NCBI GenBank assembly: GCA_036873135.1
Contig: JAPTYO010000007.1
Coordinates: 7,546,763 to 7,610,762, forward strand
Source of the DNA: Clarkia xantiana subsp. parviflora
Taxonomy: Eukaryota; Streptophyta; Magnoliopsida; Myrtales; Onagraceae
Length of the DNA stretch: 64,000 bases
Reading direction: 5' to 3'
The notes beneath the pieces are model-generated. The model was not told the DNA's origin. It did no database searches and saw only the letters and a list, made by a program, of their open reading frames with translations. The position numbers and the translations under genes are program-made. Positions 1 through 11,423 of the stretch are shown piece after piece. How positions within the stretch are numbered: position 1 is the first letter of the stretch; each line of letters opens with the position of its first letter.

Positions 1-93
1 AAGAGCGATAAAGAAATCAGAAATATACTGGTATTTCATCAACAGCTCATCAGCTGGCCATTGTGGCTCAAAGCAGTGGCAGGGTTCCCCCAT
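1..93 (-). CDS. ethylene receptor, ETR1/ERS1 type (N-terminal 31 residues only)
   Basis: Read on the reverse strand from the ATG at 93-91 to the window edge, giving 31 complete codons. The peptide starts [16 protein letters not shown] and continues [15 protein letters not shown], which is the extracytosolic N-terminus and start of the first membrane helix of subfamily I ethylene receptors. In that family two N-terminal cysteines form the disulfide of the receptor dimer, and the first three helices bind copper and ethylene at the ER membrane; here the cysteines are residues 5 and 7. An in-frame TAG 16 codons upstream (144-142) fixes the start. The GAF, histidine kinase and any receiver domain lie outside the window, so ETR1 and ERS1 cannot be told apart. 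Identification rests on the conserved peptide and is firm despite the short length. Confidence 0.88.
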   Translation of the reverse strand, partial: MGEPCHCFEPQWPADELLMKYQYISDFFIAL

Positions 94-700
94 TGTATAT
101 TCTACGAACGAACCACAACAGAAGAGTAGCAGTAGCAGCAGCTATTACTTGTTTCCGGACTTCACATTTAGCAAAGATGAATGCTTTAGCATCTGGGCAA
201 CAGAGAAGAGTAAATAAGTTCATTAAAAGTATAATGGAACCATGATAAAGATTATACACATACAACCTTAAGTTTCCAGGACAAGATATAACGCATTTAT
301 CTGTTCCAAATCACAGAATTTTGCTCATTCAAGGTGCAAACCTAATCCAACATTACTATGGATAAAATTCCCAATTGAAGAAGAAACGGAGAGATTAGTT
401 GCTTCTTCTGAAGTAAAAGATCATTGACCAGGAATCACAAATGGACTGATAGCTTAGAGTCCTCAAATGAGATTCAACTCTAGAGAATTGCAACTTACTG
501 TAAGAAGAAGACGAAAAAAATGATTCTTCTTCTTCATTTCCTAATTCTACATGCCAAGCAACCTAATTTAAACTAAAGATCGAAGAGAAGAACCTGGATT
601 TTGATTGGTGTTAGCAGCTCTAGAGGTAACCGACCTCTTGACTCTTGAGAGGACTAGAGGAACATCAACAGCGTCAGTCAGGCATCAGCGACGGGGGTGG
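94..700 (-). promoter_or_regulatory. 5' leader and probable leader intron of the ethylene receptor gene
   Basis: Read on the reverse strand, a pyrimidine-rich stretch ends in TTGCCCAG at about 200-193, a plausible splice acceptor 100 bases upstream of the start codon. Subfamily I ethylene receptor genes commonly have introns in the 5' untranslated region, so 94-192 is likely the last leader exon and an upstream leader exon probably lies near 600-700. The donor was not resolved. No coding potential is visible here. Confidence 0.45.
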
Positions 701-1885
701 AACTGGAAAGTGAAAGACCAAAAATACTGTATATATTTGTTGGCCAAATAAGAAAAAGAACACTGTATTTAATTTTAATAAATAATAATATTCAATCTAC
801 CCGTTTTAAAAGTTACAAAACTTTTACAAAAAAAATTACAAAACTCTCAATTTTCTTTTGTTTATACTATTTTGCAATTTCGGGGGCATTATATTACTAG
901 TATTTTGCCGACTTTGAGTATAAATTAATTTTTTGTCAAAGCCAACGATAGGTAGGAAATATATATATTAAGCTTTAAAAAAATTACTATCATTTGTTAT
1001 GAACCGCACCAACCATAATACTATAATATATATAATAATGCGATTAATTATATTTTTAAAAAATAATTATAACAAAAAAATTATATTTATAAAATAGTAA
1101 GATAGTCATAATTTTCATATTTTTACTATTTACTATATTATTGCCGGTCCTATGTATAATTATAACTATACTAATCATTTGTCTACCATTTGGACGAGAT
1201 TCTAATTATAAAAATTTATGTTAAAATATTTTTAATTCACAAATATATTATTTTAATTAATAAATTAAAAAATATCCATTTATTGTTGTTGATTAATTTG
1301 GTAGTTTGTGCATTCACGCGTACAATCATGCGTATTAATAATCATATCGTGTTAAACTTATTGAATATGTATCACATTATAAGCTTATCGTTCCATATTT
1401 TACAAACACAAACACAAAATATAGTTTCGTGCGTGTTCGTATCATACTATCGATTATGTTACGTTATTCGGTTGCGCGTCTCTATATGAAATATTTAAAC
1501 AAAAATCAAAATAATAATGTCAATAACTATAAATTCCTAATATTGAGTTCAGAAACTCTAAAAATTAAACAATTATTCTAATTTTAAGTTATCAAATATT
1601 GTCAAGAAGTAGTCAAGCCTTAAAGAACACAATTTTATCATACTATTACTATCGTACGTATTTTATAAATACAATACAAAAATTATATCACACTCATTGT
1701 TATTGTATTTGTACAATAACATATTGTCACCTATTTCTTCCTTCTGTGATTACTACGGTACAGACTACAGTTAGTAAGAGTCTGAACTCTGATGAACGAA
1801 AGGAAACGCTGCCCTGCCAAAGAGAGACCAGGGCATTAACAAAGAGAACGAAGAACCCGATCTATCCAATCAAGCTACCCCCTCT
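701..1885. other. AT-rich intergenic DNA
   Basis: About 1.2 kb of very AT-rich sequence with short open frames only and no recognisable protein, RNA gene or bounded repeat. It would contain the upstream promoter of the ethylene receptor, but no element could be assigned. Confidence 0.4.
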
Positions 1886-1893
1886 GTTTGTCC

Positions 1894-2847
1894 CAGTGTT
1901 ATCAGAACCGGACCGGACCGGCGGTCGGACCGGGTTCGAACCGGAACCGGTACCTCTAACGGTCCGGTTCAAGCAATTCCGGAGGATGTAAGCGAACCCG
2001 GTTCGAAATTCGGTTTTTTGGAGAACCTGCCGGTTCTGAGCGGACCGGACGGTTCGCCGGTTCAGAGTCCAACAGATTTTTTTTTTTTTAATTTGTAAAA
2101 CCCTACCCTAGCAGAATAGCAGCCAAGAAGAACACAGAACAGAGAATTTCAAGTTAAGCCGCCGCAGCTCTCTCTTATCCCGCTCCTGCAACTCCGTCAG
2201 CCCCGCCAGCCCACCAAATTGTCGGTTGTCTCACCTTTCAATCAAACTTTATATTCCCAAATCCAAATCAGTAATAATCTAAATGCATTTCAAATCAGTA
2301 AATTCCAAATCCAAACCAATGGAACCAAAAATTGGTATCTGCCGCGCCCTGTCAAGCCCTCAATTTCCTATTTGTCCCCAAGCGTGGCCGTCGGACCGCC
2401 GTTCAACTCAGCATCTTCTCTGTCGTTCATCACCATCAAGCACCCCACTTTACTCTTTGTACCCACTTTATATCTTTATAAGTGGCCATATGTGCATATT
2501 ATTCAGAATTTCAAACACCGGAGAAGAAATTTACCGGCAAGGATCTGGTGGACTTGGCTGCTGCGATGTGCGTAGGGAGTTTGACACTTTGAGTGCTGCA
2601 GGGGAGGTGCACAATTTACAATTTAGGGTGAAAGGGGATGGGTTCATTTAGGATGCTTGGCTTGGGCTTTTATTATGTGGAAGTCCATTTAGAATATAAT
2701 AACTTAGAGAAGTGCCTGCTATTATTCTGTATTTTAGTAGGATTTCTTGTCAGACCGGTCGGACCGGGTTCGAACCCGGTCGAACCGGATGAACCGGAAA
2801 CCGGACGCCTCACCGGTTCGGTGGCCGGTCCGGTTCTGATAACACTG
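1894..2847. mobile_element. non-autonomous hAT-type element, 954 bp, intact ends
   Basis: Both ends carry a perfect 23-bp terminal inverted repeat beginning CAGTGTTATCAGAACCGG. They are flanked by an exact 8-bp direct duplication GTTTGTCC at 1886-1893 and 2848-2855. An 8-bp target duplication and CAG...CTG ends are the hallmark of the hAT superfamily. Subterminal DNA is packed with ACCGG/CCGGT and GAACCGG motifs on both sides, likely transposase-binding repeats. The roughly 650-bp interior has only short open frames and no BED finger or hAT dimerisation domain was recognised, so it should need a transposase supplied in trans. The perfect ends and duplication suggest a young insertion. Confidence 0.9.
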
Positions 2848-2855
2848 GTTTGTCC

Positions 2856-3599
2856 AGTCGACGAACGCGTAGTAGAGGTTGTTGTATTACAACGGGGTCT
2901 GATCTCTACTTGGTCAAAGTATAAGGGTCATCCCTGCAATTTAAGCTTTGACTTCTTCGTCTTCTTCCTTCTTCCGGACCACTCTATGGAACGGCCGCTG
3001 TTTGATGCGGCCTAATTTCCACCAATCAGAGGCCTGTATTTAATGGCAAACTTGTAATTTCGTTTAAAAGAGAAAAAATGCGGTTTAGTGGTTCTTGTCA
3101 CATCATATCACATCACTTAAGTGAATTAGACCACGGTTCGAAGATTTATCCAGACCGGATGTGAAGTTTGAACAGACGTTTGAATAAGATAAAGAAGATA
3201 AGCAGGAGAGAGGGACAGAATCTTCTTTTCCCTTTTCTTTAGATTATTTTTCAATAACCGTGCCAAAAAGTAAGAGAGATAAAGACTCTTCTTTACCCAT
3301 TTATTTAATATATATATATATTTATATTTTCATGACTGTGCAAAAGTTATCTTACTATTTATTAACTGCATACGTAGTTCTATTCTAATATAATTATGTT
3401 CAAATTTACTAAATTCTCTTTTAAATCACCGATTCTAGCCAATAATTTTTTTCTATTCAGTTATATTGATGTATACCTTAGGCATTATTTGGATAAATAT
3501 ATATTAATAATATCAAGTTATTTTTTTCCAATTATTTTAGGGTATCAATTTATATGATTATTTTATATATTATAATAGTAATGATAAGGAATATAATAT
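2856..3599. other. intergenic DNA, nothing recognised
   Basis: This is AT-rich sequence between the hAT-type element and the satellite array. No gene, RNA or bounded repeat was seen. The last 100 bases already resemble the AT-rich tail of the 231-bp unit, so the array may begin with a decayed partial copy. Confidence 0.35.
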
Positions 3600-6500
3600 T
3601 AAAAAAATTCAACCACTAAGGCATAGTGGAAATACTAAACCCCTAGTCAAGTTTACTGTAAACCTTATCCATACCCTAAATGAAAACCACCACCAAAGTA
3701 AATAAAAAAATGACATTTAAATAATTAATTAATATTATGGAATATAATTCATGCACATAAAATAATTTTAGTTGCTACTGATTTCATATATCAATTGGAA
3801 CAAATATAATAGAATTAAATATTAAATTTTAAAAAAATTCAACTACTAAGGCATAGTGGAAATACTAAACCCCTAGTCAAGTTTACTGTAAACCTTATCC
3901 ATACCCTAAATGAAAACCACCACCAGAGTAAATAAAAAAATGACATTTAAATAATTAATTAATATTATGGAATATAATTCATGCACATAAAATAATTTTA
4001 GTTGCTACTGATTTCATATATCAATTGGAACAAATATAATAGAATTAAATATTAAATTTAAAAATATTCAACCACTAAGGCATAGTGGAAATACTAAACC
4101 CCTAGTCAAGTTTACTGTAAACCTTATCCATACCCTAAATGAAAACCACCACCAGAGTAAATAAAAAAAAATGGACATTTAAATAATTAATTTATATTAT
4201 GGAATATAATTCATGCACATAAAATAATATTAGTTGCTACTGATTTCATATATCAATTGGAACAAATATAATAGAATTAAATATTAAATTTTAAAAAAAT
4301 TCAACCACTAAGGCATAGTGGAAATACTAAACCCCTAGTCAAGTTTACTGTAAACCTTATCCATACCCTAAATGAAAACCACCACCAGAGTAAATCAAAA
4401 AATGGACATTTAAATAATTAATTAATATTATGGAATATAATTCATGCACATAAATTATTTTAGTTGCTACTGATTTCATATATCAATTGGAACAAATATA
4501 ATATAATTAAATATTAAATTTTAAAAAAAAATTCAACCACTAAGGTATAGTAGAAATACTAAACCCATAGTCAAGTTTACTGTAAACCTTATCCATACCC
4601 TAAATGAAAACCACCACCAGAGTAAATAAAAAAATGACATTTAAATAATTAATTAATATCATGGAATATAATTCATGCACATAAAATAATTTTAGTTGCT
4701 ACTGATTTCATATATCAATTGGAACAAATATAATATAATTAAATATTAAATTTAAAAAAAAAATCAACCACTAAGGTATAGTAGAAATACTAAACCCATA
4801 GTCAAGTTTACTGTAAACCTTATCCATACCCTAAATGAAAACCACCACCAGAGTAAATAAAAAAATGACATTTAAATAATTAATTAATATCATGGAATAT
4901 AATTCATGCACATAAAATAATTTTAGTTGCTACTGATTTCATATATCAATTGGAACAAATATAATAGAATTAAATATTAAATTAAAAAAAAATTCAACCA
5001 CTAAGGCATAGTGGAAATACTAAACCCCTAGTCAAGTTTACTGTAAACCTTATCCATACCCTAAATGATAACCACCACCAGAGTAAATCAAAAAATTGAC
5101 ATTTAAATAATTAATTAATATTATGGAATATAATTCATGCACATAAATTATTTTAGTTGCTACTGATTTCATATATCAATTGGAACAAATATAATATAAT
5201 TAAATATTAAATTTTAAAAAAAATTCAACCACTAAGGTATAGTAGAAATACTAAACCCATAGTCAAGTTTACTGTAAACCTTATCCATACCCTAAATGAA
5301 AACCACCACCAGAGTAAATAAAAAAATGACATTTAAATAATTAATTAATATCATGGAATATAATTCATGCACATAAAATAATTTTAGTTGCTACTGATTT
5401 CATATATCAATTGGAACAAATATAATAGAATTAAATATTAAATTAAAAAAAAATTCAACCACTAAGGCATAGTGGAAATACTAAACCCCTAGTCAAGTTT
5501 ACTGTAAACCTTATCCATACCCTAAATGAAAACCACCACCAGAGTAAATCAAAAAATGGACATTTAAATAATTAATTAATATTATGGAATATAATTCATG
5601 CACATAAATTATTTTAGTTGCTACTGATTTCATATATCAATTGGAACAAATATAATATAATTAAATTTTAAATTTTAAAAAAAATTCAACCACTAAGGTA
5701 TAGTAGAAATACTAAACCCATAGTCAAGTTTACTGTAAACCTTATCCATACCCTAAATGAAAACCACCACCAGAGTAAATAAAAAAATGACATTTAAATA
5801 ATTAATTAATATCATGGAATATAATTCATGCACATAAAATAATTTTAGTTGCTACTGATTTCATATATCAATTGGAACAAATATAATAGAATTAAATATT
5901 AAATTTTAAAAAAAAATTCAACCACTAAGGCATAGTGGAAATACTAAACCCCTACTCAAGTTACTGTAAACCTTATCCATACCCTAAATGAAAACCACCA
6001 CCAGAGTAAATCAAAAAATGGACATTTAAATAATTAATTAATATTATGGAATATAATTCATGCACATAAATTATTTTAGTTGCTACTGATTTCATATATC
6101 AATTGGAACAAATATAATATAATTAAATTTTAAATTTTAAAAAAAATTCAACCACTAAGGTATAGTAGAAATACTAAACCCATAGTCAAGTTTACTGTAA
6201 ACCTTATCCATACCCTAAATGAAAACCACCACCAGAGTAAATAAAAAAATGACATTTAAATAATTAATTAATATCATGGAATATAATTCATGCACATAAA
6301 ATAATTTTAGTTGCTACTGATTTCATATATCAATTGGAACAAATATAATAGAATTAAATATTAAATTTAAAAAAAAAATTCAACCACTAAGGCATAGTGG
6401 AAATACTAAACCCCTACTCAAGTTTACTGTAAACCTTATCCATACCCTAAATGAAAACCACCACCAGAGTAAATAAAAAAATGACATTTAAATAATTAAT

Positions 6501-7065
6501 TAATATTATGGAATATAATTCATGCACATAAAATAATTTTAGTTGCTACTGATTTCATATATCAATTGGAACAAATATAATAGAATTAAATATTAAATTT
6601 TAAAAAAAATTCAACTACTAAGGCATAGTGGAAATACTAAACCCCTAGTCAAGTTTACCGTAAACCTTATCCATACCCTAAATGAAAACCACCACCAGAG
6701 TAAATAAAAAAATGGACATTTAAATAATTAATTAATATTATGGAATATAATTCATGCACATAAAATAATTTTAGTTGCTACTGATTTCATATATCAATTG
6801 GAACAAATATAATAGAATTAAATATTAAATATTAAAAAAATACAACCACTAAGGCATAGTGAAAATACTAAACCCCTAGTCAAGTTTACTATAAACCTTA
6901 TCCATACCCTAAATGAAAACCACCACCAGAGTAAATAAAAAAAAAAATGGACATTTAAATAATTAATTAATATTATGGAATATAATTAATGTACATAAAA
7001 TAATTTTAGTTGCTACTGATTTCATATATCAATTGGAACAAACATAATATAATTAAATATTAAAG
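3600..7065. repeat. satellite-like tandem array, 15 copies of a ~231-bp unit
   Basis: The anchor CTAAGG(C/T)ATAG recurs at 3616, 3846, 4075, 4308, 4540, 4771, 5001, 5232, 5462, 5693, 5925, 6155, 6387, 6618 and 6849, with spacing 229-233 bp. Each unit contains the anchor, then CTTATCCATACCCTAAATG, ACCACCACCAGAGTAAAT, TTCATGCACATAAA and TTTCATATATCAATTGG, separated by AT-rich linkers. Most copies differ by a few substitutions. Variants are ordered: copies 5, 6, 8, 10 and 12 read GGTATAGTAG and ATATCATGG, while copies 4, 7, 9 and 11 read GGCATAGTGG with AGTAAATCAAAAAA. The middle therefore alternates as a dimer of about 462 bp. No coding frame runs through the unit and no spacers exist, so it is not a CRISPR array. 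Confidence 0.95.
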
Positions 7066-8485
7066 GTTTTCAGGTGCAGCCACTATTATGCTGTTGGGTC
7101 ACAGTACATCCAAACAAATTTAACGGGAAATCCTAACGCTGTTAAACCGGAATTAATCGAAACAGACCAGACCGAAAATCATTAAACCAGATATTAAGAA
7201 TAAAATATATTATTAATAGGAAATCTCCATCTCCATTTCCATTTGGTTCAGACCGGAGAAGAAAAAGGTCTTTCCTTTCCGTCATTTCAGAATTAGATAG
7301 ATTGGTCATCTTCATCTAGCCTCGCCTCCAAAGCAGTTGCTTTCTTCCCCTGTCAGGTGATCCCGCGATCCAAACTACCCACGGGAATAATGCATAGATC
7401 AAACTGCAATCAATCTTTTTTTCATTCTCTCATGTTGTTTTGTGTTGTAGAGTAATACGAATGCTTAGCTGCACTGACCAGTTTCGTGCTTTTTTCTCTT
7501 TCGAGTTTCTAGGATTTTTCATCATAATTAGCTGCACTAGTAATAATGCCTAAATTTCCTATGATATCTTCCTTCATGATTATTTCCATACAGGCGATGC
7601 CTGCCTAAATTAGGTATTTCACTGCTAGACTAATATGGAGAATAATTTTATTAAGGAGTTGCAGCAGTGATCTATTGTGGCCGTGATTTAAATATGATTG
7701 GTTAATCTTGAAGGCTTTTATTTTGTTGAGATGATGCTGTAAATGAGGTGCCAAGGCTTCTTCAGGGTGAAGCAATATCCAAGTTTCTAAGAGATAATGG
7801 CAAGCAGGTTTGGAGCTATCTTTTCCTGGAAAGATGGGTGTATTACTTCTTTACTTGTTCATAAGTTAGTTTTGTTTTAGGGAAAGGGGCAAGACTCTGT
7901 CGGATATTAATGTAAAAGTGAGGACTTAATCCATCTAGATAGTAGGAACTGGTGTCATTATGCTGCTAGAAATGAAGTATCAGCTGAATAAAGTGAAGAA
8001 AGAAACTATCTTAAGAATGGCTAGCTTATTGGTTTTGACTCATGGGAAGATGGAAAGGAACACTTAAAGAGGACACAAAGAAACCAATTCTGCTTAATGA
8101 TGATTATTTTGATTGGAATGTGTCCTTTGGCTTGGATTGCTATGCCCACATTCCCTTTTCTCATTTATTCTGTGTACTGAAATTAAGTTAGGTTCTCCAT
8201 AATGTTGTTCCAGCTAGAGCTCATCTGTATTGAGCTGGGAAATGCATATAAACTTAGTTCCAGCATCCCGCAGCTACCATTTTAATTTTTTTGGCCCCCC
8301 TTCAAGTTTATGATACTTTAGGCTTGCATGATATGATATATGTAATACAGGTGATGCACTTAAATAAGCACAGCCTTAAATCTTCAACTATATTTTTTCG
8401 TTGGATCATTCTTTGAAAACTTAATCATGTTGTTTTGTTTTGTTTCTTCTTCTTTTCCCTTTTCAAGACCTTGTTTAGGGAGGTT
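7066..8485 (+). promoter_or_regulatory. promoter and 5' leader (probable leader intron) of the OCT7-like transporter
   Basis: This is about 1.4 kb between the satellite array and the transporter start codon. Around 7240-7360 the sequence becomes mixed CT- and AG-rich, resembling a transcribed leader exon, and TGTCAG|GTGATC at about 7350 could be an exon end. The remainder to about 8450 is T-rich and intron-like, ending in a TTTTTCG...CTTTTCAAG tract before the start codon. Exact transcript ends cannot be read from sequence. Confidence 0.35.
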
Positions 8486-11423
8486 ATGGGAGATGAAAGC
8501 CACCAAGCTACATACACAGTGGACGAAGCTCTTGTGGCTATGGGCTTCGGAAGATTTCAGGTGCTAGTGCTTGTTTATGCTGGGCTTGCGTGGATATCAG
8601 AAGCAATGGAGATGATGCTTCTCTCATTTATAGGGCCTGCAGTTCGGTCACTATGGGGCCTTTCATCTCAGGATCAGAGTCTAATCACCAGCGTAGTCTT
8701 TGGTGGCATGCTTGTTGGATCTTACACCTGGGGAATCATTTCGGATAATCACGGTCGCAGGTGTGTATTTGTAATTGATTCGTCTTCGTGTAATCAAGAA
8801 AATTTTGATAGATGAGGCTACGATATGATGAAGCTGTTATTGTAGGAAAGGTTTCCTGATAACAGCAGCAGTTACAGCTAGTGCTGGTTTTATGAGTGCA
8901 CTTGCCCCAAACTATATTTCACTCTTATGTCTGCGTTGTTTGGTTGGTATTGGCTTGGGAGGAGGTCCCGTGCTGTCATCGTGGTTCCTAGAGTTTGTTC
9001 CTGCTCCCAACCGAGGTACCTGGATGGTGATCTTTTCAGCATTTTGGACTGTAGGAACCATTTCTGAGGCTTCACTAGCATGGGTAAGTTTCTCTTATGT
9101 ACTACTGTCTGAGTGTGTGCAAAGCATATAGTATTAAGTAGTTTTAAGAACCTAACTCAATCCCAACTGTAGTCCATGTTGCTAATCGCTGACCCAAATT
9201 CAAAATGTCTATATTCGGTGTCCTAACTATCGGATTGGTTGATTTCCATTTTTTTTACTGATTTTGGCGTTAAAATTGGTGTTTTAAACAATAAAAACAT
9301 CTCCATTTTTCCGAACTATAGTCCATGTTGCTAATCGCTGACCCAAATTCAAATGTTGATATTCGGTGTCCCAACTATCACAGATTTGTTAATTTTCATT
9401 TTTTTCGACTGGTTTTGGCGTTAAAATTGGTGTTTTAAACAACAAAAACATGTTATTCTCCTTTTCCCGAACTATAGTCCATGTTGCTAACCGCTGACCC
9501 AAATTCAAAATGTTGATATTCGGTGTCCCAAATATCATATTGGTTGATTTCCATTTTTTTCGACTGATTTTGGCGTTAAAATTGGCGTTTTAAACAACAA
9601 AAACATGTTAGTTTCAACTTCTCGAAAGCATAAAATTTGTTGCTCATAGTGTAGGCTTATTTTATAGTTAAGAAACATGTTTCTGTTTCATCAATTTGAA
9701 GAGAAAAAAGTGGAAATCAACCGATCTGATAGTTGAGACACCGAATATCAACATTTTAAATTTGGGACATCGATTTGAAACATAACTTATAGTTTGGACT
9801 GTTTTTAGGTTCTTAACCTATTAAGTATTGTTTTTGTTTGTTATTGGACCATAGAGAAATAGCTAAAGGAATTGTTTCAATGCAGTTTGTGATGCCAAGT
9901 TTAGGTTGGCGATGGCTGCTTGCACTATCATCTCTACCATCATCTCTTCTACTGGTGTTTTACCGAGTGGTACCCGAATCACCCAGATATTTATGCACGA
10001 AAGGTAGAATCGGAGAAGCTCAAGCTGTTCTAAAGAGAATAGCTAGAATGAATAAATGTGAGCTGCCTCCCGGTAACCTTATCTCTGATAACCATGTTCA
10101 ACTACAGCAGATGAGCAAGGCATTTCCATCAGAAGATACGCATTTGCTGCTTTCACCATCAATAAGAGGGGATGAAGATGGAACTGAACTCAGGATGATG
10201 TTGGAGGAAGAAGAGGAGACCAAAGCAGGACAAGCTGCTGGTTCTTCTTATTCTTCTTCTTCTTCATCATTATATATGCTCCTGTCACCGGATTTACTGA
10301 AATCAACTTTGCTATTGTGGGTTGTGTTTCTGGGAAATGCATTTTCCTACTATGGGCTAGTATTGCTGACCACTGAGTTAAACAGCGGGCGAAACAAATG
10401 CTCCTCCTCTGACAATCAAGCAATTGCACCAGAAAAATCTACGGGCGAGGAGATCAATTACCGGGATGTTTTTATAGCTAGTTTTGCTGGTAAGAATTAT
10501 TTTCTAGAGTTAAGAACTTAAAAATAGTCCCAACAATAGGTGTCATTTTGCTAATCGATCCAGATTTAAAATGTTGATATTTGGTCCAACTGTTAGATTA
10601 GTTCATTTCCACTTTCTTCAACTGATTTTGGCATTAAAATTGGTGTTTTAATAAAAAAACAATGTTTTCCACATTTCTGTCAGATTTGTTGTTCATGGTT
10701 TATGTTTATTTGATATTAAAAAATATGTTTTTGTTTCATCAATTTTAAGAGAAAAAAGTGAAAATCAACTAATCTGATAGTTAGGATACTGTATATAACA
10801 TTTTACGTATGGGACAGCGATTAGCAACATGGTATATAGTCTATCTATCTAATGCAGTCATACATAACATCTGCTGCCTCAGAACTGCCTGGACTCCTCA
10901 TATCAGCTGCCACAGTAGACAAACTGGGTCGGAAGGTATCGATGTCATCCATGTTCTTCATATGCTGCATATTTCTGCTGCCACTGCTAGTCCATCAATC
11001 ACCTGGTATAACAACAAGCCTCCTGTTCGGGGCTCGCATTTGCATTACGGCCACCTTCACCATAATTTACATATACGCTCCTGAGGTAATTACTCTCGAT
11101 TTGCAAATAACTAACTAGTATGATGCCTGATCAGGGTCTTATTAGTAACAATTTAAACTTGGTACACCTAAAATCAACATGGTGCAAAGTTGATACGAAT
11201 GTGGATATTGCAGATATACCCGACTAAAGTGAGGACAACGGGGGTTGGAATTGCGAGCTCGGTGGGAAGGATCGGGGGAATGGTGTGCCCCTTGGTTGCA
11301 GTGGGGTTAGTGCATGGCTGCCATCAGACTGCGGCTATACTCTTGTTTGAGATTGTTTTATTTTGCTCTGCCGTTTCTGTAATCCTCTTTCCCCTTGAAA
11401 CTAAGGGTCGTCAGCTGAGCTGA
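8486..11423 (+). CDS. OCT7: organic cation/carnitine transporter 7-like MFS transporter
   Basis: Five exons (8486-8760, 8846-9083, 9886-10489, 10883-11085, 11214-11423) join in frame to 509 aa, close to the roughly 500 aa of plant OCT7/NiaP-like proteins. The N-terminus has [16 protein letters not shown], followed by the MFS loop 2-3 motif DNHGRRKGF and its second-half counterpart DKLGRKVS. The [20 protein letters not shown] segment and [16 protein letters not shown] are typical of the SV2/SVOP-like sugar-porter branch. The family is plasma-membrane or endomembrane and moves organic cations, and some members nicotinate or trigonelline; the substrate cannot be read here. The central cytosolic loop is acidic and serine-rich (LEEEEETK, then nine of ten Ser). 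Introns 2 and 3 each carry a Mutator-like miniature element. All splice sites are GT-AG. Confidence 0.9.
9141..9818. mobile_element. Mutator-like miniature element, family A, intron 2 of OCT7-like gene
   Basis: The element begins GTTTTAAGAACCTAA and ends TTAGGTTCTTAACC, with an exact 9-bp target duplication TATTAAGTA at 9132-9140 and 9819-9827. It is essentially a long inverted repeat: left arms read CATGTTGCTAATCGCTGACC and TTGATATTCGGTGTCC, and the right arm is their complement. The left arm is present three times in direct tandem (about 9168-9300, 9315-9450 and 9470-9610) while the right arm is single. It has no coding capacity. Nine-base duplication and long terminal repeats point to the Mutator superfamily. 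Confidence 0.85.
10507..10850. mobile_element. family A miniature element, decayed, intron 3 of OCT7-like gene
   Basis: It starts GAGTTAAGAACTTAAAAATAG and carries the family landmarks AAAATGTTGATATTTGG, ACTGATTTTGGCATTAAAAT, the complementary AATCAACTAATCTGATAG and GGGACAGCGATTAGCAAC. The right terminus is eroded and merges into the intron end about 30 bases before the acceptor at 10882. No target duplication could be confirmed. Confidence 0.7.

Noticed and set aside
1599..3015. Open frames of 118-130 codons within and beside the hAT-type element
   Set aside because: They run through terminal inverted repeats and AT-rich filler, with no BED zinc finger, hAT dimerisation region or other domain.
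3600..7065. CRISPR-like regular repeats
   Set aside because: The whole 231-bp unit repeats without variable spacers and the context is a plant nuclear genome; it is a tandem satellite-type array.
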